Origin: Tannerella forsythia
GTDB lineage: Bacteria > Bacteroidota > Bacteroidia > Bacteroidales > Tannerellaceae
DNA: 64,000 bases
Direction: 5' to 3'
NCBI RefSeq assembly: GCF_001006485.1
Contig: NZ_JUET01000119.1
Location: 62,001-126,000 of the forward strand
The notes under the pieces are model-generated. The model saw only the letters and a list, made by a program, of their open reading frames with translations, was not told the origin of the DNA and made no database searches. Of the stretch, positions 1 to 9,290 are shown one piece after another. How positions within the stretch are numbered: position 1 is the first letter of the stretch; every line of letters starts with the position of its first letter. Position numbers and translations under genes: made by a program.

Positions 1-1
1 T

Positions 2-133
2 GTAGAAGAAATAGCTTTCCGGCAGGGTTGGATCGGTACGGATCAGTTGAAAAGAAATGCAGAACCGATGATGAAAAATCCGTATGGAGAATATTTGATG
101 AAACTATGGATGGAAAGTCAGAACAGTCTGTAG
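2..133 (+). CDS. rfbA: Glucose-1-phosphate thymidylyltransferase, 3' end only
   Basis: An open frame enters from the left edge and stops at TAG 131-133, giving the last 43 residues. These contain EEIAFRQGWI and KNPYGEYLMKL, which match the C-terminal helix region of RmlA/RfbA nucleotidyltransferases (family knowledge). The enzyme makes dTDP-glucose for dTDP-rhamnose synthesis in the cytoplasm. The catalytic N-terminal domain lies outside the window, so completeness cannot be judged. The next gene (ompA-like) has its own promoter, so this is the end of an upstream transcription unit. Confidence 0.7.
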   Translation, partial: VEEIAFRQGWIGTDQLKRNAEPMMKNPYGEYLMKLWMESQNSL

Positions 134-251
134 AACATCCATCAAACACTCGTATGAGAAACGGGAAGACGGATTCATAGATATCTGGTGATCAACATAA
201 GAAAGAGTAGCGAAGGCATTGAAAAAAATTCAGAACAAAATACATATTTTA

Positions 252-282
252 TTTGTTTGGAAGAAAAAAAGGATTACCTTTG
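252..282 (+). promoter_or_regulatory. Bacteroidetes-type promoter for the OmpA-like gene
   Basis: TTTG at 252-255 and TACCTTTG at 275-282 are separated by 19 bases, matching the -33/-7 consensus of the Bacteroidetes primary sigma factor. Transcription would start near 289, giving a leader of about 64 bases. Confidence 0.7.
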
Positions 283-352
283 CCGCGAAATGTGTATTAG
301 CAAATGTATAGATATAATAATAGGTTATTGTTTAATAAAATATGAATAGATT

Positions 353-1522
353 ATGAAGACTAAGGTATTACTTTTAGCGATGTTATTCGGAGCTGCATTG
401 TCTGTTTCTGCGCAGCAATACCAGCCGCAGGTAGGCTTCAGCACCGAGAACGGTTCGAAAACGAACTTTAAGAAAAACAAGGCAACGGATAACATGTTTA
501 TCTCGTTGGCCGGAGGTGGAAACATCTTGTTTGGAGACTTGAACGGCAATGCCGACTTTGCCGATCGTATTGCCCCGTCGGGAGCGATCTCTATCGGTAA
601 ATGGTACAACCCATACATGGCCTTCCGTTTGCAAGTGAATGGCGGTAAGATGAAAAATTACAGCTATGTAAAAGATTATAAGAGCGATAACGCACAAGAT
701 TTCTGGTGGATCAATCCGCATGTGGACATCATGTGGGATGTAACCAATTTCTGGGCTCCTTACAAAGAATCGAAAGTGTTCCGCTTCATTCCGTTCGTAG
801 GTCTGGGTTACGCACTTCGCCCGGGTTATAGCGACAAAAATAACAACAGTTTCCCGAGAGCTGAGTCGGCATCGATCAACGGGGGTGTTCAATTCATGTT
901 CCGTCTGGGCAAACGTGTGGATTTGTTCTTAGAAGGACAATACACCCTGCTGGGGGAGCACTGGAACTGGGATTCTCACGCACGTCCTCGCTACGACCGT
1001 CCGGTACAGGCTATGTTGGGTCTGAACTTCAATCTCGGAAGAAAAGAATTTGAAGTACTTGAGCCGATGGATTACGATTTGCTGAACGACCTGAATTCTC
1101 AGATCAACGCATTGCGTGCTGAAAATGCTGAGTTGAGCAAACGTCCGGAATTCTGTCCGGAATGTCCGAAGTGCCCGGAAGTGAAAGAACCGCGTGAAAA
1201 TCTGCAAAACGTAGTTTACTTCCGTCTGAACAGCGCAAGAATCGACAAACATCAGGAAGTTAGCATCTTCAATACAGCCGAATATGCAAAGAAACACAGC
1301 TTGCCGATCAAGTTGGTTGGTTATGCAGACAGAAAGACAGGTAACCCGGACTACAACAAAGGCATTTCTGAAAGACGTGCAAGAGCGGTTGCGAAACAGC
1401 TTATCGACAAATACGGTATCTCTTCCGACAATATCTCTATTGAGTGGATGGGTGATACAGTTCAGCCGTATGCTGAAAATGCTTGGAACCGTGTGGTTAT
1501 CATGAATACAGACGATAAATAA
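353..1522 (+). CDS. OmpA family outer membrane protein
   Basis: The 389-residue product starts with a signal peptide ending in SVSAQQ. Residues about 45-235 are an outer membrane beta-barrel, rich in alternating aromatic and polar residues. A short coiled linker (NSQINALRAENAELSK) and a Cys-Pro stretch (FCPECPKCPEVK) follow. The last about 100 residues form an OmpA-like peptidoglycan-binding domain with NKGISERRARAVAKQLI. The protein probably tethers the outer membrane to peptidoglycan and is abundant in this group. It has its own promoter and is followed by a terminator, so it is monocistronic. The Cys-rich linker could form disulfides. Confidence 0.9.
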   Translation: MKTKVLLLAMLFGAALSVSAQQYQPQVGFSTENGSKTNFKKNKATDNMFISLAGGGNILFGDLNGNADFADRIAPSGAISIGKWYNPYMAFRLQVNGGKMKNYSYVKDYKSDNAQDFWWINPHVDIMWDVTNFWAPYKESKVFRFIPFVGLGYALRPGYSDKNNNSFPRAESASINGGVQFMFRLGKRVDLFLEGQYTLLGEHWNWDSHARPRYDRPVQAMLGLNFNLGRKEFEVLEPMDYDLLNDLNSQINALRAENAELSKRPEFCPECPKCPEVKEPRENLQNVVYFRLNSARIDKHQEVSIFNTAEYAKKHSLPIKLVGYADRKTGNPDYNKGISERRARAVAKQLIDKYGISSDNISIEWMGDTVQPYAENAWNRVVIMNTDDK

Positions 1523-1544
1523 TCAATCGTAAGACCATAACCGA

Positions 1545-1579
1545 AAAGGCCGGTGGATTTCTTCCATCGGCTTTTTTTT
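1545..1579 (+). terminator. Rho-independent terminator after the OmpA-like gene
   Basis: Stem GCCGGTGGA (1549-1557) pairs with TCCATCGGC (1563-1571, one G-U pair) and is followed by a run of eight T. Confidence 0.85.
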
Positions 1580-1594
1580 GTCTTTATATTTTTG

Positions 1595-1602
1595 TAGCTT
1601 TG
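1595..1602 (+). promoter_or_regulatory. -7 element for the ccsBA-like gene
   Basis: TAGCTTTG fits TAnnTTTG and lies 19 bases before the ATG at 1622. No well-spaced TTTG -33 box is evident. It marks the start of the ccsBA-S9 peptidase transcription unit. Confidence 0.5.
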
Positions 1603-1621
1603 TCACCGCTATAAACAACAT

Positions 1622-4072
1622 ATGTCTCCGATTGAAAAAATAATGTCTTCATATCGAACGATGTTGCTGTTGTTCACGATGTATGCCGTGGGACTCTCGG
1701 CAGCAACGCTCATCGAGAAAGCGCATGGTTCGACATTGGCTAAAGTATTGATCTACTATTCTCCCTTATTTTTTCTCCTTCAGCTTTTACTGATCGCCAA
1801 CTTTGCGGCCATTATACGACGGCGACAGTTCTTGCAAAAGAAGCGTTGGAGCATGTTGCTCGTGCATTTCTCATGGGTTGTCATCCTGTCAGGATCCGTC
1901 ATATCGCATCTGTTCGGTGTAGAAGGCACGATTCATCTGAGAGAAGGAGAGAAGAAGGACCGGATTCATATTCGTTCCAATCACGGACAACGGATGGATC
2001 CCTTACCGTTCGAGATCGAACTGGAACGATTTACCTTGACCCGTTATCCCGGCTCCACAAGCCCCTCGTCGTACGAAAGCAATCTACTCGTTTATGTTGA
2101 TGATGGGGAGGTGCATCGGGAATGTGTCTTTATGAATAATGTGCTCGATGTAAAAGGCTACCGTTTCTTTCAGGCATCGTTCGATCCCGATGAGCGCGGC
2201 ACGATTCTTTCCGTCAACAAAGACGTGGCGGGACGTAATGTGACGTATGCAGGCTATCTTTTACTCATGGTCGGATTCATCGGGTGTGTGGTGGGACGAA
2301 ACAGTCGTATACGCCGGTTGATCAGTCAACTGAAAAATCATACGACCGTTTTTCTTTTCCTGCCCTGCATGCTTCCTGTCAGCGTATGGAGCATGCCGGA
2401 TCGGGCTGCAATGAAGAAAGCAGTCTTGCAAATCCATATTCCAGACGAGCACCTCGCGCGGTTCGGATCGCTTCCGGTACAATCGATGAACGGACGCATG
2501 ATCCCGGTCCATACATTCTCGTCCGAGATATTGCGCAAATTGCATAAAAAGAGTACAATCGACGGGCTAAGCGCCGATCGTTTTCTGTTGAGTCTGTTGA
2601 CTATGCCGGAGATGTGGATGTATGTGCCTTTCATGGCATTGCCGGATAACGAACTGGCAGCATATTATGACCTGACAAAAGGCGAATGCGCCTATGCCGA
2701 GCTGTTCCATCCGGATGGAACATATAAGTTACAGGTGCGCCTTGAGGAAGCTTACCGAAAAATACCGACACAGCGGTCGGGATTCGATAAAGACCTCATC
2801 AAGCTGGACGAACAGATCAATATCTTTCATCAAGTAGCAAACGGACAGCTGCTCCGCATCTTCCCGCATGAGACGGACACCAACAGCCGCTGGTATGCTC
2901 CGGGAGACGATTTATCGGCATACGGCGGAGCCGATTCGGTGTTTGTTTCGCAGAGTTTTGCAGCATATCTCTCGGAGGTGAGGCGGGCATTGAAGTCGGG
3001 CGATTGGAGCAAGGCTGACGATGCGTTGCAGAGGATCAGAAACTATCAGGAAGAAAAGAGTCGTACGATCGACATCGATGCGGACCGCATCCGGTTGGAA
3101 GTGATGTATAATAAACTGGATCCGTTCCGTCGATGCAAGATCGGTTATTTATCTTTGGGCGGGATGATGCTATTGCTTTCGTTTATCTTGTTCTTTAAAG
3201 ATTCCCGATGGATTCGCCGTATGCTCGGGGTACTGTCCTTGGGGGTGGGAACAGTCTTTGCGTTTCATATTCTGGGTATGGGATTTCGATGGTTTATAGG
3301 AGGCTATGCCCCATGGAGTAACTCGTATGAAACGATGGTTTATATGGCATGGGCTACCGCTTTGGCCGGCTTTTTGTTTATGCGCCGCAACCCGATGACT
3401 TTTGCATTAGCCACCCTGTTCGCCGGCGTGATCCTGTTCGTGTCGGGGCTGAATTGGATGGACCCGCAGATCAATCCGTTAGTGCCCGTTTTGAAGTCGC
3501 CGTGGCTTATGTTTCACGTAGCTGTCCTCATGATGGCTTACGGTTTTTTCGGCATCTCCTGTCTGATCGGAATAACGAGCCTGACGATGATGAGCATACT
3601 CGGAAAAGAGCGGATAAAACATCACGCCCGGTCGTTCCGTGAACTGGGTATCATCAATGAAATCGCTTTACTTGCGGGGCTGATGTTGATGACGATCGGT
3701 ACTTTCATGGGCGCCGTATGGGCCAATGAATCATGGGGACGCTACTGGGGATGGGATCCGAAAGAGACGTGGGCGTTGATAACGATCGTCGTTTATACGA
3801 TGGTCACCCATCTCCATCTACTGCCTCAATGGTACAACCTCTGGTCGCTCAATCTGTGTTCGGTTATAGCCTTTGCTTCGGTATTAATGACGTATTTCGG
3901 GGTGAACTATTTCCTGAGCGGCATGCATTCGTACGGGCAAAACGACAGTATCCAAGGCCTCTTTATCTATCTGTATATCATAGCCGGTATAGTAGCCGTA
4001 CTGATTGTCACCGCACGGAAAGGACGGTTCCTGAAAATGAATCGCATAAAACACAACTTATATGAAACATAA
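1622..4072 (+). CDS. ccsBA: Cytochrome c biogenesis protein, CcsB/ResB-CcsA fusion
   Basis: This 816-residue polytopic membrane protein joins a ResB/CcsB-like N-terminal half (membrane segments about 15-80 and a large extracytoplasmic domain) to a CcsA half with about eight membrane segments. The CcsA heme-handling WWD motif is visible as WGRYWGWDPKETW near residues 704-716. Family knowledge: such fusions are system II synthases that export heme and attach it to CxxCH motifs of c-type cytochromes, often for nitrite reductase NrfHA. The gene overlaps the next one by 11 bases. No cytochrome substrate gene lies beside it in this window. Confidence 0.88.
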   Translation: MSPIEKIMSSYRTMLLLFTMYAVGLSAATLIEKAHGSTLAKVLIYYSPLFFLLQLLLIANFAAIIRRRQFLQKKRWSMLLVHFSWVVILSGSVISHLFGVEGTIHLREGEKKDRIHIRSNHGQRMDPLPFEIELERFTLTRYPGSTSPSSYESNLLVYVDDGEVHRECVFMNNVLDVKGYRFFQASFDPDERGTILSVNKDVAGRNVTYAGYLLLMVGFIGCVVGRNSRIRRLISQLKNHTTVFLFLPCMLPVSVWSMPDRAAMKKAVLQIHIPDEHLARFGSLPVQSMNGRMIPVHTFSSEILRKLHKKSTIDGLSADRFLLSLLTMPEMWMYVPFMALPDNELAAYYDLTKGECAYAELFHPDGTYKLQVRLEEAYRKIPTQRSGFDKDLIKLDEQINIFHQVANGQLLRIFPHETDTNSRWYAPGDDLSAYGGADSVFVSQSFAAYLSEVRRALKSGDWSKADDALQRIRNYQEEKSRTIDIDADRIRLEVMYNKLDPFRRCKIGYLSLGGMMLLLSFILFFKDSRWIRRMLGVLSLGVGTVFAFHILGMGFRWFIGGYAPWSNSYETMVYMAWATALAGFLFMRRNPMTFALATLFAGVILFVSGLNWMDPQINPLVPVLKSPWLMFHVAVLMMAYGFFGISCLIGITSLTMMSILGKERIKHHARSFRELGIINEIALLAGLMLMTIGTFMGAVWANESWGRYWGWDPKETWALITIVVYTMVTHLHLLPQWYNLWSLNLCSVIAFASVLMTYFGVNYFLSGMHSYGQNDSIQGLFIYLYIIAGIVAVLIVTARKGRFLKMNRIKHNLYET

Positions 4073-6602
4073 AATCAATCGTACATGTCAGACGGGTCTG
4101 CTGTTTGTACTGGGTCTTATCCATGGTTCGGCACAGAGTGCAACTTTGACGACGCTGCGGGGAGTCGCTCCGCTCGAAGTAGACCAACCGTTGGCCGTTG
4201 ACTCGGTCGACCAGAAAGGTAACTCGTTTAATCATGAGAGGTTACTGAAACTAAATCTGACGGTGCCGGAACAAGCGGCCTTTACCCAGCCATACGAAGC
4301 CGATACGGCCGGACTGTTTCATCTCGCTTCAGGAACGGAGAAGCCATTTGTACAACTTTTCTCTTTCTATGTGCACGGAAAAGCATACGGAAAAGTGAAG
4401 GTGAAGGTCGTTACCCCTGCATTGGCCGAGCTGTTTGTGAATGGCACATCGGTTTCGACAAAGACGACCGCCGAAGAGTCACAAGCTCAGGCGAAGGAGT
4501 TATCCGCTACGCTCGCTCCGTATCCGCAGGCCGCCCGGGTGGTAGTTAAGTTATTCTCTCCGTCGGCAACAAACGCGGGGACGACTTTGAAAATAATGCT
4601 CGAAAACGACGCAAAGAGTTCGGCCGGATGGTTGGTCTCGCATGATTCGAAACGCCGGATCGTGCTGGACGATATCATTAAGGGAAAACGTGTGAGCGGA
4701 ACGTCGATATCTCCGCAGGGAAATTATGTGTTGATTTCCTATACCAAGTCGTATGGAAAGAGAACCTCCTACTCCACAGAACTGTACCATGTCCAAACCG
4801 GCCGACGGGTAACGATCGATACAGACCGACAAAAGCGCGGTCTACGATGGATGCCGAGAACCGAGCGTCTGGTTTACCATCCGAAAGCAGACGAACGGAT
4901 ACGTCTTATCGCGATCCGGCCGGAAACGCTCGAAGAAGAGATATTAGCCGAAGATATTCCGGAGGAATCGTTCCTGATCTCGCCGGACGAGAAAGCGTTG
5001 TTCTACACAAAAGCCGATGAAACGGACGAGAAGCCGGGAAACATTTTCCGCATGCATACGTTGACGGAACGCGCCGGACATAAACCGCGCCACGCCTTTA
5101 TTTATCGTTACGATTTAGCGACGGGACTGACCCGCCAGTTGACCTTCGGGGCACATCACACGCAGTTAAACGACGTGAGCCGGGACGGTCGCTATATCCT
5201 GTTCTCGACTACCGAAGAGACGATCACGGAACGACCTTTCCGTAAATCGTCCCTGTTCCGCCTCGACCTCAAGACGATGACGGCCGATACGTTGTGGTGG
5301 AAAGATCGGTTCGCATCCTACGCACGGTTTTCGCCTGACGGAAAGCAGCTCTTGATTCTGGGCGCTCCCGAGTCTTTCGGCGGGATCGGGCTGAATGTAG
5401 CCGAGGGGCAAATTGCCAACAGCTACGATACGCAGGCTTTTCTGATGGATTTATCGACAAAGAAGATCGAGCCGATCACGAAGGATTTTAATCCGAGCCT
5501 GATGAGAGGGCAATGGAGCGCCGACAGCCGGACGATTTACTTTCAGGCGGAAGATGAAGACCGTGTTTGCCTGTATAGATACGATCTGAATACGAAACGA
5601 TATACGCGCCTGCCATCCGAAGAAGAAGTGGTGAACGGGTTTGAAGTCGCAGAACATGCTCCCGTGCTTGCTTATTCGGGAGTGAGCCTTTCCAACTCGA
5701 CACGTGCCTATATATATAATGTAAGGACAGGAAGAATGACCCGGATCGCCGATCCTTACCGGCGGCAGCTGTCGCAACTGACGCTCGGCGAAGTGCAGAA
5801 CTGGAACTTCATGAATTCGGATCGTACCGAAATCAAAGGATACTATTACCTGCCCCCCGACTTCGACGCCACGAAAAAGTATCCGATGATTGTATATTAT
5901 TACGGAGGCACTTCGCCTGTGGAGCGACGTTTCGAAAGCCGTTACCCGATGCACGTTTACGCGGCGATGGGCTATGTCGTGTACGTGCTTCAACCAAGTG
6001 GCGCCACCGGATTCGGCCAGCGGTTCTCTGCCTTGCACGTCAATACGTGGGGACGGCGTTCGTCGGACGATATCATCGAAGGGACGAAGAAGTTTATCGC
6101 CGAACATCCTTTTGTCGATTCCACGAAGATCGGATGTATGGGCGCGTCATACGGAGGTTTCATGACGATGTATCTCCAGACGCGCACGGATATGTTTGCC
6201 GCCGCCGTATCGCACGCGGGCATCAGCTCCATCAGTAGTTATTGGGGCGAAGGCTATTGGGGGTATTCGTACAGCACGGCAGCCAGCGCCGGCAGTTATC
6301 CGTGGAATAACCGGGAGTTATACGTCGATCAGAGCCCGTTGTTCCATGCCGATAAGATCAAGACGCCGATCTTACTCGTTCATGGTACGGCCGATACGAA
6401 TGTGCCGCCCGGAGAAAGCATTCAGATGTACACCGCCCTGAAGATTTTGGGCAAGCCGGCTGAACTCCTTCAGGTTGAAGGAGAGAATCACCAGATCCTC
6501 GATTACGAGAAACGCCTGAAATGGAACGAATCGATCTTTGCGTGGTTCGAGAAATGGTTGAAGGGAGACGCTTCGTGGTGGAACGATCTCTATCGGGATT
6601 GA
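4062..6602 (+). CDS. S9 family prolyl oligopeptidase-like serine peptidase
   Basis: The 846-residue product has an N-terminal signal peptide (hydrophobic stretch ending near HGSAQS). A middle beta-propeller-like region of TolB/WD-type repeats (about 200-560) precedes a C-terminal alpha/beta hydrolase domain. The catalytic triad is visible: Ser696 in GASYGG, Asp778 in HGTADTNVPP and His810 in GENHQI. It is probably a periplasmic dipeptidyl or oligopeptidase used in peptide nutrition; its exact specificity cannot be read. Its start overlaps the end of the ccsBA-like gene, suggesting translational coupling. A long opposite-strand frame inside it is a coding shadow. Confidence 0.9.
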   Translation: MKHKINRTCQTGLLFVLGLIHGSAQSATLTTLRGVAPLEVDQPLAVDSVDQKGNSFNHERLLKLNLTVPEQAAFTQPYEADTAGLFHLASGTEKPFVQLFSFYVHGKAYGKVKVKVVTPALAELFVNGTSVSTKTTAEESQAQAKELSATLAPYPQAARVVVKLFSPSATNAGTTLKIMLENDAKSSAGWLVSHDSKRRIVLDDIIKGKRVSGTSISPQGNYVLISYTKSYGKRTSYSTELYHVQTGRRVTIDTDRQKRGLRWMPRTERLVYHPKADERIRLIAIRPETLEEEILAEDIPEESFLISPDEKALFYTKADETDEKPGNIFRMHTLTERAGHKPRHAFIYRYDLATGLTRQLTFGAHHTQLNDVSRDGRYILFSTTEETITERPFRKSSLFRLDLKTMTADTLWWKDRFASYARFSPDGKQLLILGAPESFGGIGLNVAEGQIANSYDTQAFLMDLSTKKIEPITKDFNPSLMRGQWSADSRTIYFQAEDEDRVCLYRYDLNTKRYTRLPSEEEVVNGFEVAEHAPVLAYSGVSLSNSTRAYIYNVRTGRMTRIADPYRRQLSQLTLGEVQNWNFMNSDRTEIKGYYYLPPDFDATKKYPMIVYYYGGTSPVERRFESRYPMHVYAAMGYVVYVLQPSGATGFGQRFSALHVNTWGRRSSDDIIEGTKKFIAEHPFVDSTKIGCMGASYGGFMTMYLQTRTDMFAAAVSHAGISSISSYWGEGYWGYSYSTAASAGSYPWNNRELYVDQSPLFHADKIKTPILLVHGTADTNVPPGESIQMYTALKILGKPAELLQVEGENHQILDYEKRLKWNESIFAWFEKWLKGDASWWNDLYRD

Positions 6603-6660
6603 ATTTAGGATGGAGAATGAATAGAATTAGCAGGAATGTTTTATTTATAAATGATTCGAT

Positions 6661-7011
6661 ATGAAAGCCAATTTTACAGCCAGCACAATCTGCCGGATGA
6701 AAATGCTTGCTCTGACAGTGCTGTTCTTCCTGATGCTGTCGGGGTGTTCCATTTTCAGGAGTTCGTCCCGATTCCGGAACGAAGACATCAAGCTGGGAGT
6801 TAGCAAAGCGTTTATTTTGGAAAAGTACGGTCAGCCTTTTAAGGAAGAACTATACACGGAAGATGGCGATACGATTGAAGTGTTATGCTACAAGGAAGGT
6901 CTTTATGCGAGCCTGAATGAGCACATGGTAAGCACGTTTTTCGTTTTCAGAAATGGGAAACTTGAGAGGAAAGAACAGACAGATGAATTAGTTAAACGTA
7001 ATAATGAGTAA
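6661..7011 (+). CDS. Small lipoprotein of unknown function, SmpA-like size and layout
   Basis: The 116-residue product has a lipoprotein signal with lipobox LSGC (Cys29). The mature part carries LGVSKAFILEKYGQPFKEE, reminiscent of the start of SmpA/OmlA-type (BLIP-like) folds, in which a G-x-(S/T) helix is followed by GxP. It is probably anchored in the outer or inner membrane. Its stop overlaps the first possible start of the GH92 gene (ATGAGTAA at 7004-7011), so the two are likely co-transcribed. The first ATG lies close to an AT-rich stretch and a second Met (residue 13) is an alternative start. Confidence 0.7.
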   Translation: MKANFTASTICRMKMLALTVLFFLMLSGCSIFRSSSRFRNEDIKLGVSKAFILEKYGQPFKEELYTEDGDTIEVLCYKEGLYASLNEHMVSTFFVFRNGKLERKEQTDELVKRNNE

Positions 7012-9265
7012 AATGAGACAAACAAAGATTCTGCCAAAAATGAAAACGGCCGGCGCGTGGGGCTTCCTGATGCTCGCCATCGTGGCAACGGCCTGCAAGC
7101 GCAGCGGCGGAGAGGAGGGCGGTCAGCCTTCATCCTTACAAAATCTGACACAGTATGTCGATCCGTACATCGGGACGGGCGATCATGGGCATGTATTCGT
7201 CGGGGCGAACGTTCCGTTCGGGCTCGTACAAGTGGGCCCGACGAATTACAGTCAGGGGTGGGACTGGTGCTCCGGTTATCATATCACGGACTCGACGATT
7301 ATCGGGTTCGGACAGATGCACCTGAGCGGGACGGGTATCGGCGACCTCGGCGATATCTCGTTGATGCCGGCCGTCGGCGAGGTGAAACTGACACGCGGCG
7401 ACCTGAGCGATCCCGCTTCGGGCATCTATTCGCTGTTCAGCCGATCGACGGAGAAGGTACGCCCCGGTTATTACGCCGTGCGGCTGGATCGCTTCGGCAT
7501 CGATGTGGAACTGACGGCCACGAAGCGCGTCGGGTTTCATAAGTTCACCTTCCCGAAATCGGCCGATGCCCAAGTGATTTTCGACCTTGAGCACGGCATC
7601 GGGTGGGATCGCCCGGTCGATGGTGTCGTCATGCAAGAAAATGATACGACCGTATCGGGTTATCGTTGCTCGCAGGGATGGGCTCACGATCAGCGCATCT
7701 ATTTCACGGCCGTCTTCTCGAAGCCGCTCAAAGGCTTCCGGCAGGAGCGGAAAGAACTGAAAGAGGGGGCATCGGCAGCCTACGGACAGGCGTTCTTCGA
7801 GACGGAAGATAACGAGACGATCTACGTGAAAGTAGCCCTCTCGCCCGTGAGCGCCGAGAATGCGAAAATGAATCTGCAGGCCGAGCTGCCGGGCTGGGAC
7901 TTCGAAGGGACAGTGGCTCAGGCCGACAAGGCGTGGAACGAGGAGCTGAACAAGGTGATGATCGATGCCGACGAACGCACGAAGCGCATCTTCTACACCG
8001 CACTCTATCATACGATGATTGCTCCGTCGGAGGTCTGCGATGTCAACAAGGACTATTTCGGGACGGACAAAGCCGTGCACCCTCAGGCCGGATTTACGAA
8101 CTATACAACCTTCTCGCTGTGGGATACCTACCGTGCGGCACATCCGCTGATGACGCTGATTCACCCCGAGAAAATGTCGGATATCGTCCGCACCATGCTG
8201 GCGATTTATCAGGAGCAGGGCAAACTGCCCGTTTGGCATCTGATGGCGAACGAAACGGATTGCATGGTCGGTAATCCGGGCATCTGCGTGGTAGCCGACG
8301 CCGTGCTGAAAGGGTTCGACGGATTCGATAAGGAGCTGGCCTTCGAGGCGATGAAGACCTCGGCCATGCTCGATGAAAGAGGTCAGGGTTACATAAAGGA
8401 ATACGGCTATATCCCCTTCGATAAGGAAGTGGAGTCGGTAGCCAAAACGATGGAGTACGCGATTGCGAACTGGAGCGTGGCGCAAGTAGCCAAACAGATG
8501 GGTAAGGAAGAAGATGCCGCCTATTTCACGAAGCTGAGCAAGGCTTATACGCATTATTTCGACCCGTCGACCGGGTTTATGCGCGGAAAAGACTCGAAGG
8601 GGAATTTCCGTACACCGTTCGATCCGTTCCACTCCGTGCACCGTGAGAACGATTATACCGAGGGAACGGCATGGCAATACACGTGGCTCGTACCGCACGA
8701 TGTGGAAGGACTGGTCGCACTGTTCGGCAGTCGCGAAGCCTTTGAGCAGAAGCTCGACTCGCTCTTCATCGTCTCCGGCGATATGGGTGCGGATGCCTCG
8801 CCCGACATCAGCGGACTGATCGGCCAGTATGCGCACGGCAACGAGCCGGGCCATCACGTGCTCTACCTCTATTCGTGCATCGGTAAGCCCGCCAAGACGG
8901 CCGAGAAAGTGCGTTTCGTGCTCGACAGCCTTTATTCCGACCGTCCCGCGGGACTTTGCGGCAACGAAGACGTCGGTCAGATGTCGGCATGGTACGTCCT
9001 GTCGGCCCTCGGCATGTATCAGGTAGAACCTGCCGGCGGACGTTACTTCTTCGGCAGCCCCGTGGTGAACGAAGCCACGCTGCAAGTCGGCAACGGCAAG
9101 ACGTTCCGGATCGTCGCCAAGAACAACAGCGCGGCGAATAAATACATCCGGTCGGTTACGCTGAACGGCGCTCCGTATGATAAATCGTACATCGACTTCG
9201 CCGCGATAACGGCCGGCGGAGTGCTGGAGTTTACTATGGGATCCGAACCCGCAGATTTTTTGTAA
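7004..9265 (+). CDS. GH92 family alpha-1,2-mannosidase lipoprotein
   Basis: The 753-residue product has a lipoprotein signal (VATACKRSG). It begins its mature part with YVDPYIGTGDHGHVF, the hallmark start of GH92 exo-alpha-mannosidases. Other GH92 blocks are WDWCSGYH, GFGQMHLSGTG, NETDCMVG near residue 415 (catalytic-acid region in the family) and GNEPGHH near 614. The family trims alpha-mannose from high-mannose N-glycans in a Ca-dependent, inverting reaction. Met13 (7040) gives a more compact signal peptide and may be the true start; 7004 is the longest option. The gene is GC-richer than the accessory regions to the right. A 730-residue open frame on the other strand is a shadow. Confidence 0.92.
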   Translation: MSKMRQTKILPKMKTAGAWGFLMLAIVATACKRSGGEEGGQPSSLQNLTQYVDPYIGTGDHGHVFVGANVPFGLVQVGPTNYSQGWDWCSGYHITDSTIIGFGQMHLSGTGIGDLGDISLMPAVGEVKLTRGDLSDPASGIYSLFSRSTEKVRPGYYAVRLDRFGIDVELTATKRVGFHKFTFPKSADAQVIFDLEHGIGWDRPVDGVVMQENDTTVSGYRCSQGWAHDQRIYFTAVFSKPLKGFRQERKELKEGASAAYGQAFFETEDNETIYVKVALSPVSAENAKMNLQAELPGWDFEGTVAQADKAWNEELNKVMIDADERTKRIFYTALYHTMIAPSEVCDVNKDYFGTDKAVHPQAGFTNYTTFSLWDTYRAAHPLMTLIHPEKMSDIVRTMLAIYQEQGKLPVWHLMANETDCMVGNPGICVVADAVLKGFDGFDKELAFEAMKTSAMLDERGQGYIKEYGYIPFDKEVESVAKTMEYAIANWSVAQVAKQMGKEEDAAYFTKLSKAYTHYFDPSTGFMRGKDSKGNFRTPFDPFHSVHRENDYTEGTAWQYTWLVPHDVEGLVALFGSREAFEQKLDSLFIVSGDMGADASPDISGLIGQYAHGNEPGHHVLYLYSCIGKPAKTAEKVRFVLDSLYSDRPAGLCGNEDVGQMSAWYVLSALGMYQVEPAGGRYFFGSPVVNEATLQVGNGKTFRIVAKNNSAANKYIRSVTLNGAPYDKSYIDFAAITAGGVLEFTMGSEPADFL

Positions 9266-9270
9266 GTTTG
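9263..9270 (+). promoter_or_regulatory. -7 promoter element within the end of the GH92 gene
   Basis: TAAGTTTG followed by C fits TAnnTTTGC exactly and spans the GH92 stop codon region. It lies 20 bases before the ATG at 9291, so it probably drives the next gene. Confidence 0.55.
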
Positions 9271-9290
9271 CACCCCAAAAACGTAAACGA

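Noticed and set aside
5451-6107. 218-codon minus-strand frame inside the S9 peptidase gene
   Set aside because: It overlaps the catalytic domain of a well-supported peptidase and is rich in Arg/His as shadows usually are.
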